The notes under the pieces: generated by a model
Told to the model about the DNA's origin: nothing
What the model saw: the letters and a program-made list of their open reading frames with translations, nothing else
The model's database searches: none
Shown: positions 8,209 to 14,500 of the stretch, in pieces
Layout of the letters: each line of letters begins with the position of its first letter
Position numbering within the stretch: position 1 is the stretch's first letter
Source: Chrysomallon squamiferum
Taxonomy: Eukaryota > Mollusca > Gastropoda > Neomphalida > Peltospiridae
NCBI GenBank assembly: GCA_012295275.1
Contig: CM022679.1
Location: 4,898,157-4,912,656 of the forward strand
DNA: 14,500 nt
Direction: 5' to 3'
Made by a program: the position numbers and the translations under genes

Positions 8209-8727
8209 GTTGTTGTTGTTACCCATCCTTTCGACGGGTTTCTTAGACCGGGCTCTTCATCCGCCAGTGTTGGAATTTGATAGCACACACAGAATTACAT
8301 TTTCGCAATTCTTTTGTGGGGTTCGTTAGGTTGGCCTCTTCATCCGCCTGTATTGGAATTTGACAGCTCACATAGAACATTTTCGCAATTCTTTCGAGGG
8401 GTTTCTGAGATTGGCCTCTTCAGCCGCCAGTGTTGGACTTTGAGAGCCCAAACAGAATTACATTTTCGCAATTCTTTCCTCTGGTTCCTTAGGTTGGCCC
8501 TTCAGCCGCCAGTATTGGACTTTGAGAGCACACACAGAATTACATTTTCGCAATTCTTTGAGGGGCTTCTCAGTTTGTCCTCTTCATCCGCCAGTGTTGG
8601 AATTTCAGAGCACACACAGAATTACATTTTCGCAATTCTTTGAGGGGCTTCTCAGTTTGTCCTCTTCATCCGCCAGTATCTGACTTTGAGAGGACACAGA
8701 GAACTTCATTTTAACTATTCTTCTGAA
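8193..8727 (-). ncRNA. Unit B2: tandem-repeat RNA with histone-type 3' end
   Basis: Paralogue of B1, predicted at about 535 nt. Landmark repeats begin at 8298, 8378, 8461, 8543, 8625 and 8707, giving spacings of 80, 83, 82, 82 and 82 nt. It holds one more unit than B1, and the spacing is again not a multiple of three. The GAAUUGC/GUAAUUC hairpin is intact at 8292-8311, 8455-8474, 8537-8556 and 8619-8638. It is damaged by a 3-nt loss in the unit at 8378. A plus-strand frame over the repeats (8314-8643) follows repeat sequence only and is not credited as a gene. Confidence 0.6.
8225..8720 (-). repeat. About 82-nt tandem repeats in unit B2
   Basis: Six landmark positions plus a partial unit on the stem-loop side. 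The units nearest the stem-loop match B1 best. The count differs between paralogues, so units have been gained or lost since the duplication. Confidence 0.92.
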
Positions 8728-8747
8728 AGGCTGCTTCCCGTTCTTGT

Positions 8748-8802
8748 CTTTATATATACGCCGATGATGTCACCATAGAAACACAGACACGTGACGTGAT
8801 TA
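8748..8802 (-). promoter_or_regulatory. Unit B2 promoter: TATA box, GGTGAC element, E-box/CRE-like site
   Basis: Minus-strand CGTATATATAAAG (8748-8760), then the GGTGACATCATCGG element and TAATCACGTCACGTG (8788-8802), with the same layout as B1. The 22 bp that follow the TATA region in B1 (6988-7009) are missing here. Confidence 0.65.
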
Positions 8803-8845
8803 GTAAACAAACGGCAAACGTTCTCGTGACGTCGCCATCCCTGAT

Positions 8846-8859
8846 GGAGTTGTGTTTTT
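8846..8859 (-). promoter_or_regulatory. Upstream element shared with A units, B2 copy
   Basis: Minus-strand AAAAACACAACTCC, as in B1, A1 and A2. Confidence 0.5.
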
Positions 8860-9553
8860 GTCTTTGAAACTTTACCGTTTTAGAATGTGGTACCGTAATA
8901 ATACTTTATGTCAGATATATGTGTATATTTGTTATATGTTTCTGTTTTCGGTATTTATATTTTTATCCGCATAATGTCAATATTTTCCTTGACGCCAATT
9001 AAAAAACACCAGGTTGAAACAAAATTTATAACTGACTGCATATTTAATATGGATTTTAAAATCAATGTTTTTTTTTTTTTTAGCAATGTTTTATGATGCC
9101 GTATATATCATTAAATATCTGGAATATGAAATGTACATACCTTTTTGTGCATATATTCATACTGTAAATAGAAAAACAAATAAACAAAGCACACACTAGC
9201 ACAACCACTTGACGGTTGCATTAAGCTAATGAATTTGTGACGTAATCATTCAAAACAGTGATACGCTTTCTTAACCTTACTCAATCTGTATCATTTACTA
9301 CAAAATTTAGTTTTACATGTGATGAAAAAAATAGGAAACAAATAGATCCAGAAGTAAAGTTTTACTACTTTTGTTATAAATAATTAATTAGTTATAATTA
9401 TTATTATTATTATTACTTTATAACAATACTAATAACAACAATCATCATCATCATTATTATCATTATTAATGATGCTAATACTAATGTTGTTACTACATTA
9501 CGGCTATTACAACTGAAATAAGATGAACAGAAACGCTCATTCTGAAGACATGT

Positions 9554-9569
9554 CGCCCTAAAAAGGGCG
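9554..9569 (-). terminator. Histone-like 3' stem-loop, unit C1
   Basis: Minus-strand CGCCCT-TTTT-AGGGCG has a 6-bp stem and a four-base loop, preceded by AAAA. It has the same geometry as in A and B, but the first pair is C-G instead of G-C and the loop is UUUU. ACATGTCTTCAGAATGAG follows. A clear AAGAAAG element is absent. Confidence 0.65.
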
Positions 9570-9767
9570 TTTTCGTCTCCTTCCTGACACCTGACATCTT
9601 TAGAACTTGCGACAGGACGTTCTATTTGGTCTGTCTGGGTTTCCTCTTTATAGCGGTTTTCTTGCCAACACTCGCCTGCACTAGCTCCCTAGTAGGTATC
9701 AAGCTCGACAGATAACAGTCTGATGAACTTCCAGGACTGACGATTCGGCTTTCGTTGTCACAATAAT
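9554..9767 (-). ncRNA. Unit C1: about 215-nt RNA with histone-like 3' hairpin
   Basis: A predicted minus-strand transcript from about 30 nt past the TATA box (9790-9798) to the hairpin at 9554-9569. The first ATG lies only about 20-30 nt before the hairpin, so no normal protein can be made. One frame is stop-free without an ATG until TAG at 9622-9624, ending in a basic stretch (KKTAIKRKPRQTK). A second CTATAAAG (9646-9653) lies inside the unit and could set a much shorter transcript. Function unknown. The body shows no similarity to A or B. Confidence 0.5.
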
Positions 9768-9789
9768 TTAAAATGCCAAAAGTCGTGCA

Positions 9790-9827
9790 CTTTATACCCT
9801 CGTACCGGACCTGAAAGAAGTGACACC
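9790..9827 (-). promoter_or_regulatory. Unit C1 core promoter: TATA box and proximal element
   Basis: Minus-strand GGTATAAAG (9790-9798). Upstream, 9806-9827 reads GGTGTCACTTCTTTCAGG followed by TCCG, the C version of the A-unit element, with about the same gap to the TATA box (8-9 nt). Confidence 0.65.
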
Positions 9828-9895
9828 TTTATTTACATTTTCAACATTGTTGTTTTGTACGTGCTACGGATACATTTTTATCTCTAATTTTGTTT

Positions 9896-10227
9896 TTATA
9901 TTATATTTTTATATTCTAAAACGATTTATATTCTTGTTTTATATGAATTTTTAAATTTGTTTCTTTCTTCAATTTTATCTTGTTGAATGTTTTCTTAGAA
10001 CTAATTTTTTTTTTATAATTAATGTTGTATAATTATTTACTCTATATTTATTATAATTATTATTATTACTTATTTATATATGTATTATAATTTATTACCA
10101 TGATAATTATGTTTATTATTAGCTACTATTAGTACTAATTATTTTTTATTTATTTTATTTATTTCTTTACGTATGTGGTATAATTATTTTTATTATCATA
10201 ACCATATTATTTATTTATTATTATTAA
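9896..10227. other. AT-rich spacer between C1 and A2
   Basis: No gene. The sequence resembles the spacers 3' of B1 and B2, including TTATATGAATTTTTAAATTTG, a TTCTTAGAAC block, and TATAATTAATGTTGTATAATTATT. It is therefore a diverged copy of the common inter-unit spacer. Confidence 0.65.
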
Positions 10228-10249
10228 ACAGCAATTGTATGGAAACACG

Positions 10250-10282
10250 CTTTCTTAAGATTTGGTGGCCCTGAAAAGGGCC
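10250..10282 (-). terminator. Histone-type 3' stem-loop plus downstream element, unit A2
   Basis: Minus-strand GGCCCTTTTCAGGGCC (10267-10282), then ACCAAATC and TTAAGAAAG. Confidence 0.86.
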
Positions 10283-10673
10283 GGGGTTTTGGGGTGGGGA
10301 TATTTTTATTTTATTTATTTTTTGTTTCATTTGGTCACTGGATTCCATCCTGTCATCGTTGAGGGCTGCAGAATGCTTGAGTCGTCTTCGCTTTTGATTG
10401 CAGAAGATCCTCCCTTCGGCCACGTTCTGGAAAGTTCGGGGTGTCCCGACCTCTAACCGTAGTAATGAACCTCGGAGCGGATCATCAACAATCAGTTTTG
10501 AAGACGATTTCCAACCAAACACAGCACCAAGATGCAGGATGCAGGATCCAGTGAACAAAGAAACACTCCTTGAGATTAGCTGTTTAATCAGCGTCTTGTT
10601 TTTCCACATCCCGGATATAAATCAACGGGGTAGTGGATGTTCAATTGTTTTATAAAAAGAACCCTCAGGCTTA
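10267..10673 (-). ncRNA. Unit A2: paralogue of A1 with histone-type 3' end
   Basis: A predicted minus-strand transcript of about 405 nt. Its body matches A1 at every base over 360 nt. The frame that begins with ATG at 10607-10609 again runs through the stem-loop and ends only at 10211. Its tail before the stem-loop differs from A1 by indels, so the encoded sequence would change there, which again favours an RNA product. Function unknown. Confidence 0.55.
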
Positions 10674-10695
10674 CGTCATTCTCTGTTTTGTCGTT

Positions 10696-10732
10696 CTTAT
10701 ATAGACAGAAAGCGGACGTAAAAGAAGTCACC
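10696..10732 (-). promoter_or_regulatory. Unit A2 core promoter: TATA box and proximal element
   Basis: Minus-strand TGTCTATATAAG (10696-10707) and GGTGACTTCTTTTACGTCCG (10713-10732), both unchanged from A1 although the sequence around them has diverged. Confidence 0.7.
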
Positions 10733-10760
10733 TTCACGTTAGCAATGGCGTCGACAACAA

Positions 10761-10774
10761 GGAGTTGTGTTTTT
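10761..10774 (-). promoter_or_regulatory. Upstream element shared with B units, A2 copy
   Basis: Minus-strand AAAAACACAACTCC, as in A1, B1 and B2. Confidence 0.5.
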
Positions 10775-11057
10775 TTCTTTGAAACGTTTTCGCGTTAAAA
10801 TCTTCTGTAACATTATCATTCTCTCATATGTGTATAAAAGTATTTTTGATGTGATTCCTTTTAAGAATACAATATAAATATATTTCTATAATCATGATAA
10901 TGCCGAAACTTTCTTGATATTGTTCAAAGAAAGGTAAAATAATACAGAATTTACAGGGGTTTTCTTTGTTTTTATTCTGTTTAATACAAACAGTTTACTT
11001 CTGACAGTGTTTTTAAGTTACTTAATTACAACTAAGTAATAAAGAATATAAAATGTG

Positions 11058-11462
11058 CAAAATTCAAAGCATGTATTCTTTTAAAAATATCAATTTATAA
11101 TTAAAGTAAAACAAAAAGAAGAACAAAAGTAGCAGGTGTGTTTGTTAAAAATGTTCACGGTTTCGTAATCCTTGTAAATGCAGAGAATATAGCGTCTGAC
11201 GTAATATCTATTTCGGGGGGGATTGCAGGGGATTAGGGGATGCGTTCCTTGAATAACCTCAGCCCATTACTAATAAATTATTATTATTATTATTATTTCT
11301 TATTATTTCTTATTATTGATTTATTTATTGTTGTTGTATTTATTTATTTCCTTGTTTATATACCTGTTTATTGTTTTATTTATATATGTAAAATTGTTTA
11401 TTTATTTATTAAGAAATAATTAATTTATAGTAAAATAATTAAGCAAATAGTAATATATGAAT
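11058..11462. other. AT-rich spacer between A2 and C2
   Basis: No gene seen. There are short ATT and TTTA arrays (11277-11300, 11398-11412), a G-rich patch at 11215-11240 and a TGACGTAA site near 11200. Confidence 0.6.
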
Positions 11463-11542
11463 GATGCTAATACTAATGTTACTACATTACCGCTATTACA
11501 ACTGAAATAAGATGAACAGAAACACTCATTCTGAAGACATGT

Positions 11543-11558
11543 CGCCCTAAAAAGGGCG
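11543..11558 (-). terminator. Histone-like 3' stem-loop, unit C2
   Basis: Minus-strand CGCCCTTTTTAGGGCG, identical to C1, again without a clear AAGAAAG downstream element. Confidence 0.65.
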
Positions 11559-11755
11559 TTTTCGTCTCCTTCCTGACATCTGACATCTTTAGAACTTGCG
11601 ACAGGACGTTCTATTTGGTCTGTCTGGGTTTCCTCTTTATAGCGGTTTTCTTGCCAACACTCGTCTGCACTAGCTCCCTAGCAGGTATCAAGCTCGACAG
11701 ATAACAGTCTGATGAACTTCCAGGACTGACAATTCGGCTTTCGTTGTCACAATAA
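11543..11755 (-). ncRNA. Unit C2: paralogue of C1
   Basis: Same layout as C1. The few substitutions leave the hairpin, both TATA-like sites and the ATG-less open frame intact. In that frame two changes alter a residue (Ala/Thr and Thr/Ala) and two are silent, which neither supports nor excludes coding. Confidence 0.5.
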
Positions 11756-11778
11756 TTTAATATGCCAAAAGTCGTGCA

Positions 11779-11816
11779 CTTTATACCCTCGTACCGGACC
11801 TGAAAGAAGTGACACC
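11779..11816 (-). promoter_or_regulatory. Unit C2 core promoter: TATA box and proximal element
   Basis: Minus-strand GGTATAAAG (11779-11787) with the C-type proximal element at 11795-11816, unchanged from C1. Confidence 0.65.
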
Positions 11817-11885
11817 TTTATTTACATTTTCAACATTGTTGTTTTGTACGTGCTACGGAGACATTTTTATCTCTAATTTTTTTTT

Positions 11886-12160
11886 CTGTCTTTTAATAAC
11901 TTTTATTTTTTTACATATTTTCATTTTGTCAGATAATAAGTTTTGACAGTGTAATTCAGGACAATAGGGAACAAACTGTATTGGCTGTTGATAGAAATAT
12001 ATAAAAAATATCTCAGAGACGTTGTTACATAAATCAAGTCCATAGCTACCAGACGGAACTGAAATAAACCATTTACTGAGGATAGGTCATAGATGACTCA
12101 TCAAAAAATAAATAATAATAATAATAAAAAATAAATAAATAAATAAAAAATAAATAAATA

Positions 12161-12205
<45 letters not shown>

Positions 12206-12305
12206 GATAAAATTAAAATAAAATGAAAAAAAATAAAAAAAATGAAAAAAAGACACGCCTGAAGATGTTTTAATTTAAAACAACAGAAAACAATATCATG
12301 AAAGA

Positions 12306-12339
<34 letters not shown>

Positions 12340-12420
12340 ACTCTTCTAGATTTTCTTGACTATACCCAATCCATTACGAAACAAATATAAATAATTATAA
12401 TTATACCAACAAGTGCATAA
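11886..12420. other. AT-rich intergenic DNA with A-rich repeats
   Basis: No gene seen. It contains ATAA/AAT arrays at about 12105-12205 and a 31-base A run at 12308-12338. Confidence 0.65.
12113..12204. repeat. (AAT)n / (AAAT)n repeats
   Basis: Alternating AAT and AAAT blocks, ending with about 14 uninterrupted AAT units. Confidence 0.93.
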
Positions 12421-12494
12421 TTTTATACAAAAAAAAATAAAAAAAAAAAATTAAAAACTCCTACTAAGTAAATCTGGTGGAGTCTTTTCCCATA

Positions 12495-13042
12495 TTGCCT
12501 GAGAAAAAGAAAAGAAATTTGACCACAAAAACAAATAAAAGGACACAGAGCTACTAGCCATTTCGGACAGTTGAGACATCTGCACGTGGTTCTCTTCGCA
12601 GATTTACGTACACCACCAGTAACTAGCATTGTCGTTGAAGCAACTGCGTTGACCATTCATTGTTTCGGGTAACCTAATATTCAAACCGAATGATGTTAAG
12701 TATTAGAAATATCCATGTCACCATTAAAGCCGGAATCACGACCTCTGCACGTGAACAATGCATTTTTTTTTTTTTTTTTTTTTTTACCCACTGACGAACA
12801 ATTTGAATAGGAATCAATTTCGGAGATACGTTTTATTTTTTTTTTTTTTTTTTAAATCGTGACTGTGGACATGTAATTGCGTTGTTATGGCAGTAAATAT
12901 TTTTGAAACGTCAGCGAACGAAAGCCTCTCCGAGTCAGATGCTTTGTGCCAGTAAACTGGTAGGTCGGTTCTTTGGGGGAAATCCGCGGTAAAAACTATT
13001 GACCGCGATGGTGTGTCCCCTCCCGTCACCCGCTTCCACCAG
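12495..13042 (-). pseudogene. Possible degraded piggyBac-type transposase
   Basis: Two minus-strand fragments look like parts of one transposase. Upstream, at about 12930-13042, ELVEAGDGRGHTIAVNSFYRG resembles the piggyBac GHTvymDNFY region, with Ser where the motif normally has Asp. Downstream, at about 12530-12600, RTTCRCLNCP and LVALCPFICF resemble the C-terminal Cys-rich domain (C-x2-C ... LC-x2-CF). The fragments are in order, about 400 bp apart, and separated by two long T runs (12763-12785, 12836-12853), with stops and frame changes. No terminal repeats or TTAA target duplication were identified. The match is from memory of the family and needs a search. If right, the element is inactive. 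Confidence 0.35.
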
Positions 13043-13059
13043 CTCCAGTAATAAATAAA

Positions 13060-13110
13060 AAGAATAAAATAAAATAAAATAAAATAAAATGAAATAAAAT
13101 GAAATGAAAC
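13060..13110. repeat. (AAAAT)n / (GAAAT)n repeat
   Basis: An AAAAT array with G interruptions that shift it toward ATGAA units. Confidence 0.9.
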
Positions 13111-13413
13111 AACAACAACAATAACAACAATCCTTCACATTTAATAAATGATAACATGCAGTATTGATGCAAAAAGTCTGCAACAACAATATGTATTGTT
13201 ATAACCAGTGTCGGTATTTAATTATTTAATCGATTACCTGATCTGCGCGTTTGCGAAATAATAGTCTATACTTTCTAGCTGTCATATTTACAGAATCAAG
13301 TTAACTGGGTTTATTCTTTGCTTCAAGCACATTAAGTGAAAAAAAATAAAAAAATAAAAAAGATTAACTTGAGAACGTATCTTTTATATTCTTTTTTCTT
13401 TATTCAAATTTTC

Positions 13414-13415
<2 letters not shown>
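13111..13415. other. Intergenic DNA
   Basis: No gene seen. There is an AAC patch near 13110-13130, and unique AT-rich sequence follows. Confidence 0.55.

Positions 13416-13449
<34 letters not shown>
13416..13449. repeat. Poly-T run (34 bases)
   Basis: An uninterrupted homopolymer. It could be the tail of a retroposed sequence on the minus strand, but no element body is recognisable next to it. Confidence 0.95.
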
Positions 13450-13489
13450 CATATGCGGAAATTTAGATTGATGATTACAAAATAAATAT

Positions 13490-13690
13490 TTAAATAAATA
13501 AATAAATATAATAATAATAATAATAACATTAATAATAATAAATATAATATAATAATAATAATTATATAGAAAATTAAAATAAATAAAAATAAATTAACAA
13601 ATAAATGAACAAATAATTGTAAACAGCAACAACGACGACAACAACAACAACAAAACTACAACAATAATAATAATAACAACGACAACAGTA
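13490..13690. repeat. A-rich compound microsatellite (AAAT, AAT, AAC)
   Basis: AAAT units near 13490-13508 are followed by AAT blocks, A-rich sequence, then AAC/GAC units to about 13690. Confidence 0.88.
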
Positions 13691-14130
13691 GCAACACAAA
13701 CACTACAGATATTAAACTAATACTTAGGTAATTATTTTCTTAACAATCAAGGTAGCTGATTAAAGGAAGAATTATCAAAGCTGTCATATTCCTGTCATTA
13801 AATAATTTTTTTTATTTTTTTATTTATTTTTTTTTTTTTTTACTATAGACGTCATATTTAATCGATAACAGTTAATGTTCTAGATGGGTTTTTTTTGTTG
13901 TTTTTTCTTTCTTTCTTTCTTTCTTTTATCATTACTTATATTTCCCTCTTTGTCCAAATTGCACCACATAACAATATTCTTATATTTCCTTTCCGTATGT
14001 CGTCATGCTTGTCTCTTTGTCTGTCTGTCTGGTTGCTTTTATGTATGTATGCTTATGTCTCCGTATACAAGTATACCCATTATTATTTATAAGTGAATGC
14101 ATGAATAAATTAAGTAAATAAGTAAAGAAG
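13691..14130. other. AT-rich intergenic DNA with small repeats
   Basis: No gene seen. It includes T runs near 13807-13842, a (CTTT)n array at about 13906-13926 and short CTGT and ATGT patches near 14018-14050. The plus-strand open frames at 13884-14096 are translations of these T-rich repeats. Confidence 0.6.
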
Positions 14131-14157
14131 AAAGAAAGAAAGAAAAGAAAGAAAAGG
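14127..14157. repeat. (GAAA)n repeat
   Basis: A short GAAA/GAAAA array. Confidence 0.9.
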
Positions 14158-14199
14158 AGATTCGAAATAGACTAACAAAACACAAAAGTAAACAGTTAA

Positions 14200-14479
14200 A
14201 GAATGGATGAATGAATGGATGGATGAAATGATGAATAAACGAATGAATGAATGGATGAATGAACGAATGAACGAACGAATGAATGAACGGATGAATGAAC
14301 GAATGAATGAACGAAAGAAATGATTAATATATGAATGAATGAACGAATGGATGAATGAATGAACATGCGAATGAACGAATGAATGAAAGAAAGAATGGAT
14401 TAATGAATAAATGAATGAATGGATGAATGAATGAAAAATGAACGGATGAATTAAAAAAAGAAAGAATGAATAAATGAAC
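14200..14479. repeat. Degenerate (GAAT/GAAC/GGAT)n tetranucleotide array
   Basis: About 70 four-base units of the form GAAT, GAAC, GGAT or GAAA over 280 bp. Its minus-strand translation is an artificial HSFI repeat, not a protein gene. Confidence 0.95.
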
Positions 14480-14500
14480 GTCGTAGTCAAGATACGATAC

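Larger units (their letters stand above)
7885..9375. repeat. Duplicated segment B, copy 2
   Basis: Partner of 6222-7620, in the same orientation. It differs by point changes, one additional internal repeat unit, a 22-bp gap between TATA box and transcript body, and a 19-bp insertion near 9256-9274. Confidence 0.93.
9463..9895. repeat. Duplicated segment C, copy 1 (paired with 11463-11885)
   Basis: Direct repeat at about 98% identity over unit C and its promoter by eye (roughly five substitutions in 250 bp). It includes about 90 bp downstream of the stem-loop. Confidence 0.93.
10228..11057. repeat. Duplicated segment A, copy 2
   Basis: Partner of 2941-3760, same orientation. The block 10322-10681 is identical to 3026-3385 with no gaps. 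The stretch between stem-loop and block is 9 bp longer here. Confidence 0.93.
11463..11885. repeat. Duplicated segment C, copy 2
   Basis: Partner of 9463-9895. Beyond about 11885 the two copies diverge completely. Confidence 0.93.

Noticed and set aside
8314-8643. Plus-strand 109-residue repeat protein over B2 repeats
   Set aside because: The repeat spacing of 80-83 nt breaks frame, and the corresponding B1 region does not give the same frame.
6558-8720. CRISPR array, because of regular repeats of about 82 nt
   Set aside because: The whole unit is repeated with no unique spacers, in a eukaryotic context, within a predicted transcript body.
14110-14490. Minus-strand HSFI-repeat protein
   Set aside because: It is a direct translation of the tetranucleotide microsatellite.

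Overview
The window looks like nuclear DNA of an animal, most likely a mollusc and possibly a cephalopod. It is very AT-rich and full of long microsatellites: (GT)n, (TTTA)n, (TAA)n, (CATA)n, (GAAT/GAAC)n and poly-A/poly-T. It has no bacterial-style gene packing and no recognisable rRNA, tRNA or intact conserved protein gene. The molluscan call is an inference from the repeat spectrum and from histone-type RNA 3' ends of metazoan form.

The striking content lies at about 2.9-11.9 kb. Six short, intronless-looking transcription units all lie on the minus strand and fall into three sequence families. Their order along the plus strand is A1 (about 2980-3377), B1 (about 6526-6995), B2 (about 8193-8727), C1 (about 9554-9767), A2 (about 10267-10673) and C2 (about 11543-11755). 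Each has a TATA box at its 5' side. Each ends in a 16-nt hairpin with the geometry of the replication-dependent histone mRNA 3' end: GGCCCTTTTCAGGGCC in A and B, CGCCCTTTTTAGGGCG in C. In A and B this is followed by ACCA/ATCA and an AAGAAAG element like the U7-binding histone downstream element. None encodes a histone. C has no ATG before its last 40-50 nt. B is built of about 82-nt tandem repeats that do not hold a reading frame. The only long frame of A runs through the stem-loop. I read them as a cluster of probably noncoding RNAs with histone-type 3' processing, a class I do not recognise.

The families share promoter architecture: a GGTGAC-containing element directly upstream of the TATA box in A and B with a related form in C, and a further upstream block shared by A and B. 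The two A copies are identical over 360 bp (3026-3385 = 10322-10681), while the promoter and flanks differ by about 6%. The identical block coincides with the predicted transcript, which suggests strong selection or targeted gene conversion.

Elsewhere, 1-2.9 kb, 3.8-5.9 kb, 11.9-12.4 kb and 13.06-14.5 kb are AT-rich intergenic DNA with microsatellites. About 12.5-13.04 kb holds two minus-strand protein fragments that resemble the DNFY region and C-terminal Cys-rich domain of a piggyBac-type transposase, probably a dead element. A less AT-rich stretch at about 480-650 has promoter-like motifs resembling ZNF143 and RFX X-box sites, but no coding exon is visible.
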